Assembly (NCBI GenBank): GCA_903896545.1
Contig: CAITYF010000040.1
Span: 1-64,000 of the forward strand
Source: an uncultured Myxococcales bacterium
GTDB lineage: Bacteria > Myxococcota_A > UBA9042
DNA: 64,000 nt
Direction: 5' to 3'
Part shown: one piece after another, positions 43,253-51,260 of the stretch
Numbering within the stretch: the stretch's first letter is position 1
Layout of the letters: every line of letters starts with the position of its first letter
The notes under the pieces: model-generated
Told to the model about the DNA's origin: nothing
Databases searched by the model: none
The model's input: the letters and a program-made list of their open reading frames with translations, nothing else
Program-made: the position numbers and the translations under genes

Positions 43253-44980
43253 TCAGGCTCCTTTCGCCGCTGGTTTGCGCACGCGTTGCACAATCTTCAA
43301 GACGATCAGCACGACCAACGCGAGCGCCATGACGCTGCCGACGATCGCCAACGCCCAGCCCAGCGCGATGTAAGTGCGGTAGCCCAAGAAATCCTGAGCG
43401 GCGGCGATTTTGCTGTGCAGCGCGCGTTCCACGACTTCGCGCCGTGTCAGCGCGGGCGGGATCGTCGCCTGACGCATTGCTGAGCGGAACTTGTCGCGCG
43501 CGTCGCCGACGTGACCATCGGGCAGCCGCACTTTCACGCGGGCTTGCGCGGGATCCGCTTCCACGTCCAGCGCCAACTTCAGCTCCGTCGGCCGATCCGC
43601 GCCCTCTTCTTGCGCCGACTCAAAATCCAGCACGAGCTGCCCGGAGAGCTCCGCCATCGTCGCCAGCACTTCGGATCCGATGTTGTCCTCCGTCGCCGCC
43701 AGCCGCCACGTGCCGCCGGAACGCTCTGCCAGCAGCCGCAGCCGATCCAGCTCGAAGTCGCGGCCGATCGCGCCCAGACCCACGGCAAAAACGCGGATGC
43801 CCGCCGCGCGCAGCACGCCCAGCCAGTGCGTCGCGCGCGCCTTGAACTCCACCTGGGACGCGGCCACCCTCTGGTCCAGAAACGTGCCAATGCACGTTTT
43901 CAGCGCCTGTTTGTCCGTGAGCCCTTGGCAGGACTTGGGCGGATGCGCCTCGCACAGTTCCAGCTCGCGGAAGTAGCCGTCGCGACCATCGCTCACCAGC
44001 ACGATGATCGGCTCCTCACCCGGCCGAGCATCCAGGAGCAGCGTTTGGATCGCCTCGTCAAAAGCCGACGCCACAAACGGCAGCGGCTTGCCCGCTGTTG
44101 CGTCGCGGTCGCGTACGTCCTGCTGGCGAGCGGCATTCTTGGCCTCAAAAGGACCAAACCCTTCCAGCTCCTCCGGCGGCGGCGCACAGTAGCGCTTGAC
44201 GTCGTAGAACGGCGCACCCAGGGCAAAAAGCCGCGGAAAATGGCCCTTGAACGTCGCCGCTTTGACCTGACCGCCGACCCGTTTGGCGTCGTCTTGCAGG
44301 CCACACAGCCAAGTCCCGGGCGACGGCGGCGGATTGTCCTTGTCGTTCGGATCGCCGACGCCTTGCGACAGTTCGACGCCTGCCCGCGCCTCCGCCAGCG
44401 CCGTTTGGCACGCGTCCTGACGTGTCTCCACGTCGTCCAGCGCGCCCATGTGACCTTTGAGCGCGTGCGACCGGTAGAGCCGATCGCCGTACCAGAGCGC
44501 ATTCACCCGATCGCCCGCCGCGAACTGCTTCCAGCCTGCGCTCAACGCGTCGCGCAAGCGTGGTCCCAGCGTGCCCGACCGCAACGACTCGTGCTGGTAC
44601 CCAGAGACGACGACCATCGCGGCGAGCGGCACGCCGGCCTTGTCGCGCGTCTGCATTTTGGCGTCTTTTTGCGCCTCGTCGGGCTTGCCTTGGCGAAACC
44701 GCACAAGCGGCGGCGCCGACGGCTTCTTGGCGTCCACGACCGCCAGCTTTTTCAGCGCCTTGGGCGCAACTGGGCGGCCCGTGGCGTCCAGCACCGTGGC
44801 GAAGATGCGCAACTTGGGCCACTGTGTCGCGTCGATCGCGTCGATCCGTGCTTGAGGCAGATCCACCGCCGCGACGGAAGGCCCGTCACTTGCCGGCGCA
44901 AGGGGACCCGCAGCCGACGCGCTCATGGCGACCAGCAGCAGCGGCAGAGCCGCCCAACGACGCAGCGTCGTCCGCATCAT
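43253..44980 (-). CDS. Exported VWA-like protein with degenerate metal site and C-terminal TM helix
   Basis: A 575-residue protein with a signal peptide (LPLLLVAMSASAAGP) and a VWA-like central domain. The usual DxSxS of the MIDAS metal site is absent; the corresponding strand reads AAMVVVSGYQHESLRSG. Later VWA-like strands are kept (EEPIIVLVSDGRDGYF, GIRVFAVGLGAIGRDFELDRLRLLAERSGGTW). A TM helix near the C-terminus (IALGWALAIVGSVMALALVVLIVLK) is followed by a basic tail, so the domain faces the periplasm. Paired ATGs at 44980 and 44977 overlap the upstream stop (ATGATGA). It sits between a Tat-exported small protein and an amidase and may be an adaptor that regulates the amidase (inference). 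Confidence 0.8.
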   Translation of the reverse strand: MMRTTLRRWAALPLLLVAMSASAAGPLAPASDGPSVAAVDLPQARIDAIDATQWPKLRIFATVLDATGRPVAPKALKKLAVVDAKKPSAPPLVRFRQGKPDEAQKDAKMQTRDKAGVPLAAMVVVSGYQHESLRSGTLGPRLRDALSAGWKQFAAGDRVNALWYGDRLYRSHALKGHMGALDDVETRQDACQTALAEARAGVELSQGVGDPNDKDNPPPSPGTWLCGLQDDAKRVGGQVKAATFKGHFPRLFALGAPFYDVKRYCAPPPEELEGFGPFEAKNAARQQDVRDRDATAGKPLPFVASAFDEAIQTLLLDARPGEEPIIVLVSDGRDGYFRELELCEAHPPKSCQGLTDKQALKTCIGTFLDQRVAASQVEFKARATHWLGVLRAAGIRVFAVGLGAIGRDFELDRLRLLAERSGGTWRLAATEDNIGSEVLATMAELSGQLVLDFESAQEEGADRPTELKLALDVEADPAQARVKVRLPDGHVGDARDKFRSAMRQATIPPALTRREVVERALHSKIAAAQDFLGYRTYIALGWALAIVGSVMALALVVLIVLKIVQRVRKPAAKGA

Positions 44981-45369
44981 GCGCTGAACCGAAAGCGGCG
45001 GACGGTGTAAGTGCCGGCGTCGTGCGTGTCCAACGGGCGGCCACAGGCGTCTTGCAGGTGCAGGCGAACCGCGTAGGTGCCCGCGACGAGATCCGCGTAC
45101 GGGTACGGGGTCACGACTTCGAGTTCCTGACCGCCGTGGACGACCTGCTGCGCGTGTCGCGACAGGGTCGCCGTTGCCGCACCGCGGGTGTGTTGCACCT
45201 CCACGTGGAGGGTCGCGTCCGCGGGCACATGCGGGGCGATGCTGACGCGCAGGCGTACACCGGGCGCGGTCGCTTCGCCGCGGACCTCCCAGCCCGCCAA
45301 GTCCCGCCACGGCAAGACCGCGGCGAGGGAGGAAAGGGCGATGCACTGCAGGAATCCGCGCCGTTGCAT
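44977..45369 (-). CDS. Small Tat-exported Ig-like protein
   Basis: A 130-residue protein starting MQRRGFLQCIALSSLAAVLP, a twin-arginine-style signal. The rest is beta-rich (GVRLRVSIAPHVPADATLHVEVQHTRG, LVAGTYAVRLHLQDACGRPLDT), resembling an immunoglobulin-like sandwich, with no specific family recognised. Its stop is overlapped by the start of the VWA gene, so the two are translationally coupled. No strong RBS is visible at the chosen ATG 45369. Confidence 0.65.
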   Translation of the reverse strand: MQRRGFLQCIALSSLAAVLPWRDLAGWEVRGEATAPGVRLRVSIAPHVPADATLHVEVQHTRGAATATLSRHAQQVVHGGQELEVVTPYPYADLVAGTYAVRLHLQDACGRPLDTHDAGTYTVRRFRFSA

Positions 45370-45544
45370 GGCGGCAATGTACCGCGTCGATCGCACCGTG
45401 TCACGGGCAGTCGGCGCGGTGTTGCGCGCTCAACGTACCGCGATCGACAACGTGACGAAGTCCTCGTGTCGCCCAAGGGGGACCTCGCCAGCCGTCCCAG
45501 CCCGCGCGCAAGTACGCGCGAGATTAGCGCTCAATCCGCACTCT

Positions 45545-46123
45545 TTAGTCGAACGTCCAACTCACGCCAGCGAAACTCATCACGCCGACGTAGCTGAAGT
45601 TGTAGAGCGCCCGCGCACCGAGGTGCAGCACCGTGTGTGGGCGCTGGCTCGTATCCAATTGGTAGCGCACACCGATTTCGCTGGTGAAACAGAGCATTTC
45701 TGCGATGCGCGTGTCCGCCCAGTTGACGAGGACACCAAGCTCGCCGTAGCCGCGCCAGCGGTCCCACCCATTGTTGGACGTCTCCAGACCGATCGCCCCG
45801 CCCACGGCGAACCACGGGTTCGGGCCGAGGCCGCTGGCGGGTAGCACCAGACCAGCCTCCAACTCACCGCCCAGGTAGAAGTAGCGTTGATGGTGGCGAG
45901 CCGTACCGCGCGCCGCCAGCAGCGCCGCGCGCACCATGTTGGACGCACATGTTTGTGTCTTCGCGCCGACGCAAGCGACCGGAATTCGGGTGTCCAAATC
46001 GACCGGCGACAGGCCAAATCCGAGCGAAAGTTCGCGCTCGGTCACGAAGTTGCGATCGTAGTCGCGCGCCAAAGCCGGCTGGGCAAAGAGGAGGACGACA
46101 ACAAGGACGAGCCAGCGCTGCAT
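45545..46123 (-). CDS. Hypothetical outer-membrane-like protein
   Basis: A 192-residue protein with a clear signal peptide (RWLVLVVVLLFAQPALA). The mature part has alternating hydrophobic strands, the pair of cysteines CVGAKTQTC, and a terminal strand ending GVSWTFD, typical of small outer-membrane barrels. Function unknown. It lies between amt and the VWA/amidase genes on the same strand, with gaps of about 175-200 bp on either side, so operon membership is unclear. A longer frame to 46435 has no support. Confidence 0.65.
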   Translation of the reverse strand: MQRWLVLVVVLLFAQPALARDYDRNFVTERELSLGFGLSPVDLDTRIPVACVGAKTQTCASNMVRAALLAARGTARHHQRYFYLGGELEAGLVLPASGLGPNPWFAVGGAIGLETSNNGWDRWRGYGELGVLVNWADTRIAEMLCFTSEIGVRYQLDTSQRPHTVLHLGARALYNFSYVGVMSFAGVSWTFD

Positions 46124-46325
46124 GGCGCGACGGTGTAGCGCAGGCGGGACATCGGCACAACCCGGATCAGCAGCTTCAGGTGCATTTCTGCGCCGCCGCG
46201 GCGGGAAGCGCGCACCGGGTGCCCACCGTCGGTCGGCATCCAGTTTCTGCCCGTTTCTTGAACTGCGGTCAGAATTGGCGGCTGAAGACAATTCACCGGC
46301 GGAGTTGGGGCAACCGGGCCTCGTT

Positions 46326-47693
46326 CTATTGGGCCGTCGCCGCCGGATCCGCATCGAGAATCGATTCGCCGTGTTGGCTGACATCGAGGCCGGCGCTCTC
46401 TTGTTCCTTGGATACGCGCAGGGGCGAGAAAGCATCGACCGCCTTGTAGATCAGCCAGCTACCGGCCAGCACGCCAACGGCGACGACCAGAAGGGCCACC
46501 ATGTGGTGGACAAACAGGGTTGGATTGCCGTGCAGCAGACCGTTGTCGCCGGCGGCGTTCACCGTTTTGTCGGCCATGATGCCCGTTAGGATCATTCCGA
46601 CGATGCCGCCGACCCCGTGGCAAGGGAAAACGTCCAGAGTATCGTCGACGCCGGTCTTGGTTTTCCAGTGCACAGCGAGGTTGGAAATGACTGCTGCCAC
46701 CGCACCGATGAAGATGCTGGAGCCCGTGCTGACAAATCCAGCGGCGGGCGTGATCGCGACGAGTCCGACGACAGCGCCGATGCAAGCACCCATCGCGGTG
46801 GCTTTGCCGCCACGCAAACCGTCTACCAGAAGCCACGCGATCATCGCCGAGGCGGAAGCGGTGTTGGTCGTCATGAACGCGTGGACGGCGACGGTATTGG
46901 CACCCAGCGCCGAGCCGGCGTTGAAGCCAAACCAGCCAAACCACAGCATTCCTGTACCGAGAAGCACAAACGGGATGTGGGCCGGGCTGTGCTGTTCGCC
47001 CTGCCGGTGATCGTGCCGTGGTCCCAGCACCAGCGCGCCGGCCAGCGCGGCCAGACCTGCGGACATGTGCACGACGGTGCCGCCGGCAAAGTCGAGCACG
47101 CCGTACTTGTGCAGGAGGCCGTCTGGGTGCCAAGTCATGTGCGCCAGCGGGCAGTAGATGAGCACGGTAAACAGGGCAATGAACCAGATGTAGCTGGAAA
47201 AGCGCACGCGCTCCGCGAAGCTGCCGGTGATGAGCGCGGGCGTGATGATCGCGAACTTCATCTGGAAGATCGCAAAAAGCGCGAGCGGGAAAGTGGGCGA
47301 TAGCGTGGGATGCGGGTCGCCGTCGACGCCGCGCATCATCAGGAACGTCAGTGGATTGCCGATCACGCCGCCGATCGAATCGCCAAACGCGAGTGAAAAG
47401 CCGACGACAGCCCACAGCACGCTGACGACGCCCATGGCGATGAAGCTTTGGAGCATTGTGGACAGCACATTCTTGCCGCGCACCATGCCGCCGTAGAAAA
47501 ACGACAAGCCAGGCGTCATCAGGAGCACCAGCGCGCTCGCGGTCAACATCCAGGCGGTATCGCCCGTGTCGAGCTTGGCCGTCGCAGCACTAGGTCCGGC
47601 GGGTGGCGTCGCGGCGGCCCACAGCGTGAGTGCGGCGAAGCCCAAGGCCACGAGAATCGGTTTGGTTTTGTTGGCTTGCGTTTCGGTCGTCAT
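46326..47693 (-). CDS. amt: Ammonium transporter
   Basis: A 455-residue membrane channel of the Amt family with 11 or so TM helices. Marks are DTGDTAWMLTASALVLLMTPGLSFFYGGMVRGKNVLSTMLQSFIAM, PALITGSFAERV, DFAGGTVVHMSAGLAALAGALVLGPR, the long GMLWFGWFGFNAGSAL helix and the CHGVGGIVGMILTG block containing a pore histidine. It imports ammonium for nitrogen assimilation. No glnK follows. ATG 47693 is chosen over the TTG at 47711. The upstream region contains several hairpins (47776-47795, 47916-47965). Confidence 0.96.
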   Translation of the reverse strand: MTTETQANKTKPILVALGFAALTLWAAATPPAGPSAATAKLDTGDTAWMLTASALVLLMTPGLSFFYGGMVRGKNVLSTMLQSFIAMGVVSVLWAVVGFSLAFGDSIGGVIGNPLTFLMMRGVDGDPHPTLSPTFPLALFAIFQMKFAIITPALITGSFAERVRFSSYIWFIALFTVLIYCPLAHMTWHPDGLLHKYGVLDFAGGTVVHMSAGLAALAGALVLGPRHDHRQGEQHSPAHIPFVLLGTGMLWFGWFGFNAGSALGANTVAVHAFMTTNTASASAMIAWLLVDGLRGGKATAMGACIGAVVGLVAITPAAGFVSTGSSIFIGAVAAVISNLAVHWKTKTGVDDTLDVFPCHGVGGIVGMILTGIMADKTVNAAGDNGLLHGNPTLFVHHMVALLVVAVGVLAGSWLIYKAVDAFSPLRVSKEQESAGLDVSQHGESILDADPAATAQ

Positions 47694-47775
47694 GGTTTTC
47701 TGCGAATTCAAGGTGTTTCTAAATTGTTTCGTTAACGCGGCGCGTCACTCTCCGTGTACCGGACGGGACCCACGC

Positions 47776-47795
47776 ACGCAAGAGTAAGCTTGCGT
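47776..47795. other. Short hairpin upstream of amt
   Basis: ACGCAAG-agtaag-CTTGCGT forms a 7-bp stem with a 6-nt loop, about 80 bp upstream of the amt start. No T-run follows on either strand, so it is unlikely to be an intrinsic terminator. Possible leader structure or operator. Confidence 0.3.
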
Positions 47796-47915
47796 TCGTT
47801 GCAGGAAAGTTGACGATCGGTGTGGAGGCAAATGGACCGTACGGCACGCGCAGCGCAATGGCACAACGAAGGTCGCGAAGATGCTGGGCGGAGCGCGTGG
47901 GCGCGCAACCGCGGG

Positions 47916-47965
47916 CTGCCTGGGCCAAGTTGTTGTGGGGGAGGGTCAATCACTGACCCAGGCAG
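47916..47965. other. Mutually exclusive hairpins in the amt / metzincin intergenic region
   Basis: In the 348-bp gene-free stretch, CTGCCTGGG (47916-47924) can pair with CCCAGGCAG (47957-47965). An inner hairpin GGGTCA (47943-47948) with TGACCC (47954-47959), 5-nt loop, shares bases with the right arm of the outer stem, so the two cannot form fully together. This resembles an RNA switch leader of the metzincin gene (76 bp upstream of its ATG), but no known riboswitch class is matched. Confidence 0.4.
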
Positions 47966-48041
47966 TCGCGGGCGTTCTGCCCATCCATCGCGGTGCAGGG
48001 AGGGACACCGGGGCGGGCACACCTTCATAACGCCGCCCCCC

Positions 48042-49217
48042 ATGCGCCTATTCCAGACTGCGGCGATCTCGGCGATCTTTTTTTTGCTGTCCTGCACAAC
48101 AGCACATTCCACCAGCGATTTTCCTGACACCGAAGCCATCGACGCGACGCCGGACGCCACAGATTCGGCTTGGTTGAACGACGCCTCGATAGTGCAACTA
48201 TCGACTATCGCGACGGAAACGGCAGCGAACGGCTGGTCGGAACCCGTGTCGTTTCAGGTCGCGCAGGGAACGACGGCGCTGCAGATTCAGTTCACCGCCC
48301 CCGCTGGGCACGTGCTGCAGTTGGCCGAGTTGAGCGGTCCGGACGGTCCTGTCGTGCCGGGTGATTGGCTTAAGGTAGGCGATCAGCCCTGGTTGTACCT
48401 CGCAGGACAAGAGCGCGTGCGCGCAACGCCGTGGCAAGCGGCGTTTCTCGTGCCCAACGCCCCGCAGATCGCCGTGCCGCCAGGTTTGTGGCAGCTGCGC
48501 GCCTTCACCTTCGACTACGACACCGCCACGCAACTGCGCCAGCCGGTGGCGACCGCGCTGGACGTGCGGATCGATCTGGTTCGGAAGCCGGCGTTTGTAA
48601 CGGGCACTGTGGATCTGAATTTTTGCCTCACAGGTGCGCGCGGAATCACTGCCGAAACGGCGCCCAATCACCCACGGGTGCAAGACGCGCTGCAGGTGGT
48701 CGCGCAGGCGTGGAATCCGGTCGGCGTGAAGGTCGGTGCCGTGCGTTACTTTGACGTGCCTGCGAAGACGCTGAGCGTCACGCATGACGATGGCGACGAT
48801 GCGGAGCTTGCGGATCTGCTGCGACTTGCAGCTGGCCAGCCGCCGGGCATTCCGGTGTTTCTCTTTGAATCTGTCGACCTGGATACCGGAAGTGGCCTGA
48901 TTCCCGCGGCAGGTTACACGGCGGGGCTGCCGGGACCGCTGGTCGTCGGTGGACCGCGCACCGGGATCGCCCTCGCGCTGAAGTACGACCAGCCCGACAT
49001 TCTCGGCGTCGTTCTGGCGCACGAGTTGGGCCACTTTCTGGGGCTGTATCACGTCGTGGAAGCCCACGCACAGGGCGACAAAGCGACGGAAGACCGGCTG
49101 ACGGACACAGCGCCCACGCCCGAGAACTTGATGTATTACGCCCCCGACCCGGCGCACCTTCAGGTGACTCCGCAGCAAGCGGCCGTCGTGCTGGGCGGGC
49201 CGTGGGTCCGTCCCTGA
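48042..49217 (+). CDS. Metzincin-type zinc metalloprotease lipoprotein
   Basis: A 391-residue lipoprotein (lipobox FLLSCT, Asp/Thr-rich spacer) with the extended zinc motif HELGHFLGLYH in the C-terminal third and a possible Met-turn NLMYYAP about 40 residues later. The order HExxHxxGLxH-Met-turn places it in the metzincin group (pappalysin/M43-like or archaemetzincin-like not resolved). The N-terminal 200 residues form beta-rich sequence (VSFQVAQGTTALQIQFTAPAGHVLQL) without a recognised domain. It should be a surface or secreted endopeptidase. The RBS is weak. It may be regulated by the structured leader at 47916-47965. Confidence 0.85.
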   Translation: MRLFQTAAISAIFFLLSCTTAHSTSDFPDTEAIDATPDATDSAWLNDASIVQLSTIATETAANGWSEPVSFQVAQGTTALQIQFTAPAGHVLQLAELSGPDGPVVPGDWLKVGDQPWLYLAGQERVRATPWQAAFLVPNAPQIAVPPGLWQLRAFTFDYDTATQLRQPVATALDVRIDLVRKPAFVTGTVDLNFCLTGARGITAETAPNHPRVQDALQVVAQAWNPVGVKVGAVRYFDVPAKTLSVTHDDGDDAELADLLRLAAGQPPGIPVFLFESVDLDTGSGLIPAAGYTAGLPGPLVVGGPRTGIALALKYDQPDILGVVLAHELGHFLGLYHVVEAHAQGDKATEDRLTDTAPTPENLMYYAPDPAHLQVTPQQAAVVLGGPWVRP

Positions 49218-49280
49218 GGGAGCATCGTGCACCTCGACTTGAAGCGGTCCATGCCGCACCATCTGATTCTGGAGGTTCTC

Positions 49281-49829
49281 GTGCGCGGTTGGCTGGTCAT
49301 CCTTGTGCTCCTGGCGTCACCGGTTCAGGCGGCTGAGTTGCCGGAAGCGTTGCGTGGCTGGTTGACTGCGCTTGATTCTGCACCGACCGCAGCCCAGGTG
49401 CGGCGCGCGGGTGGGCCGAAGACGGCGGCGCTGCTCGATGAAGTCGCGCGGAAACACGGCGAAGTGATCTTTGTTCGCAATCGCGCCGTAGGGCTTCTCA
49501 GCCTCTTGGACGATGCGGAAAGTGAAGCCCGTTTGCGTAAGCTGCTGCAATTCCCCGACGAGGGCATTCGCGCGACGGCGGCATTGGCGTGGCTGGCTGG
49601 TCCGGCGCGGCGGCATCCGCAAGGCGTCGACGCGACGGTCGTCCTACTGCTGAGCGATAGGTCCGCTGCGGTGCGCTCAGCGGCGGCCCGCGGTCTGAAC
49701 TACTTGCCAAACCGCACGAGCGCGCGCGACTTCGCGGTTCGCCAGCGCGCGCGTGAGTCCGATGCCACCGTGCGTGCGTCGCTGGACGCGGCGATCCGCA
49801 AGTTGGATGAAACGTCGCGGCGGCAGTAG
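49281..49829 (+). CDS. Exported HEAT-repeat protein
   Basis: A 182-residue protein with a signal peptide (GWLVILVLLASPVQAAE), followed by helical pairs typical of HEAT-type repeats (LRKLLQFPDEGIRATAALAWLAG, VVLLLSDRSAAVRSAAARGLNYL). GTG 49281 has GGAGG 5 nt upstream and is preferred over the longer frame from 49227. Partner unknown. It lies 63 bp after the metzincin stop, so the two may be cotranscribed. Confidence 0.8.
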   Translation: MRGWLVILVLLASPVQAAELPEALRGWLTALDSAPTAAQVRRAGGPKTAALLDEVARKHGEVIFVRNRAVGLLSLLDDAESEARLRKLLQFPDEGIRATAALAWLAGPARRHPQGVDATVVLLLSDRSAAVRSAAARGLNYLPNRTSARDFAVRQRARESDATVRASLDAAIRKLDETSRRQ

Positions 49830-49962
49830 AAGCGACGCTTGCAGCCCTCCCGCATCGACTGGCGGCCCTGCAGCGCGAAGACCTCCTCCGCCAGATCGCT
49901 TGTCGTTCTAGCCACGCTCCCGGCAAACTGCTACAACAGAGCGCGCAACGTGTGAGGCAGCA

Positions 49963-50235
49963 ATGGCCAAGACGACCGAACTATTTTCCACCGACGACGC
50001 CGCGCCAACCGAGCCGCCCGTGTCCTTTGAAAAGTTGGTAGACCAGCTCGACAAGCTGGTCGCGCAGCTGGAATCCGGGCAGTTGTCGCTGGAAGACAGT
50101 CTGGCGGCGTTTGACACGGGTATGGCGCTCTCGCGCAAAGCTGCGGCGATTCTGGACGCTGCAGAGCACCGTTTGGAGCAGATCGCCGGGTCGCCGGACA
50201 AGCCGGAACTGAGGCCGTTGGACGAGCCGGCCTAG
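49963..50235 (+). CDS. xseB: Exodeoxyribonuclease VII small subunit
   Basis: A 90-residue protein matching XseB: VSFEKLVDQLDKLVAQLESGQLSLEDSLAAFDTGMALSRKAAAILDAAEHRLEQI is the complete family signature. It binds XseA to form exonuclease VII, which degrades single-stranded DNA. xseA is not in the window. GAGG precedes the ATG. The next gene, tlyA, is often near xseB in other bacteria. Confidence 0.95.
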   Translation: MAKTTELFSTDDAAPTEPPVSFEKLVDQLDKLVAQLESGQLSLEDSLAAFDTGMALSRKAAAILDAAEHRLEQIAGSPDKPELRPLDEPA

Positions 50236-50340
50236 CGCGCCTCGTGAACTCTTGGCGCGGATCCAGCACCACAGCTACAAGCTGCACGCCTGCAGCGGCC
50301 AGATGGGGCCACCATGATCGACTCGAAACGGGAGCCAGTT

Positions 50341-51123
50341 GTGAGCCTAAAGTCGCGGACAGAGCGCCTCGATCAGCGTTTGGTCCACGCCGGACTCGCA
50401 GCGGATCTGCGTGAAGCTGCCGGATTTGTCATGGCCGGCAAGGTCATGGTGGGCGAGAACAAGCAGGACAAGCCGGGTTTGCTCGTGCCGCTGGACGCGC
50501 CGGTCCGCCTGATCGGCGGTCCACCCATGCCGTTTGTGTCGCGCGGTGGCATCAAGCTGGATGGTGCGCTGCGGCACTTGGGCGTCGACGTGCGCGACCT
50601 GCGCTGTATCGATGTCGGCGCGTCGACAGGCGGCTTCACGGATTGTCTGCTGCAAAGAGGTGCCGCGCACGTTGTGGCGATCGACGTCGGACACGGTCTG
50701 CTGGCCGACAAACTGCGCCGCGATGCGCGCGTGTCCGTGTTGGAGCGTACCCACGCACGATCGTTGACGCGCGACTTGCTGCCGTGGTCCGCCGATTTGT
50801 TGGTGATGGACGTGAGCTTTATCGGCGCGCGTGCGGTGCTGCCCGTGCTCGTTGGCCTGGTGCGCCCAGGCGGCCGAATGCTCGTGCTCGTGAAGCCGCA
50901 GTTTGAGTTGCCCGCGCACCTCGTGCCGCCAGGCGGCGTTGTGGCGGACGACGGTGCGCGGTGGCAAGCCGTCAAGTCCGTTCAGGACGCGGCGCGCGAT
51001 CTGGGGCTCAAGCAGTTGGCGACCGCAGAAAGCGAATTGAGCGGGCCGATGGGTAACCGCGAGGTCTTCCTGTTTTTGCAGCGTCCGGACGATGACGCTG
51101 GGCTGGAAGATCACCGACGCTAG
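50341..51123 (+). CDS. tlyA: TlyA-family rRNA 2'-O-methyltransferase
   Basis: A 260-residue protein with an N-terminal S4 RNA-binding domain (RLDQRLVHAGLAADLREAAGFVMAGKVMV) and an FtsJ-type SAM domain (IDVGASTGGFTDCLLQRGAAHVVAIDVGHGLL, DLLVMDVSFIGAR, LVKPQFEL). The family methylates ribose in 16S/23S rRNA; the historical hemolysin name is misleading. GTG 50341 has GGGAG 6 nt upstream; ATG 50314 would add nine residues. Confidence 0.93.
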   Translation: MSLKSRTERLDQRLVHAGLAADLREAAGFVMAGKVMVGENKQDKPGLLVPLDAPVRLIGGPPMPFVSRGGIKLDGALRHLGVDVRDLRCIDVGASTGGFTDCLLQRGAAHVVAIDVGHGLLADKLRRDARVSVLERTHARSLTRDLLPWSADLLVMDVSFIGARAVLPVLVGLVRPGGRMLVLVKPQFELPAHLVPPGGVVADDGARWQAVKSVQDAARDLGLKQLATAESELSGPMGNREVFLFLQRPDDDAGLEDHRR

Positions 51124-51184
51124 CAAAGACGCCGCCACACGTGCCGGACTGAACAGCACGCCAGTGCTCTCGTCACGCGCGTAA

Positions 51185-51227
51185 TGTTGCAAATCTGTTG
51201 CATTCAGTCTTCTGCGGCGGTTATGAT
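51185..51227 (+). promoter_or_regulatory. Promoter with direct repeats before the Cys-repeat lipoprotein
   Basis: TGTTGCA occurs twice, 11 bp apart (51185-51191 and 51196-51202). The second copy overlaps a -35-like TTGCAT (51198-51203), which is 18 bp from a near-consensus -10 TATGAT (51222-51227). The repeats could bind a regulator one helical turn apart. Confidence 0.5.
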
Positions 51228-51260
51228 CCCTGCCCCCTGAGATTGATCGAGAGGTTTGCC

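Noticed and set aside
50341..51123. Hemolysin annotation for TlyA
   Set aside because: Domain order S4 plus FtsJ-like SAM fold fits an rRNA methyltransferase; the hemolysin name is historical.
51181..51260. Riboswitch or LexA box before the Cys-repeat lipoprotein
   Set aside because: Only a short direct repeat and a normal promoter are visible; no LexA-like palindrome or stem-rich leader.
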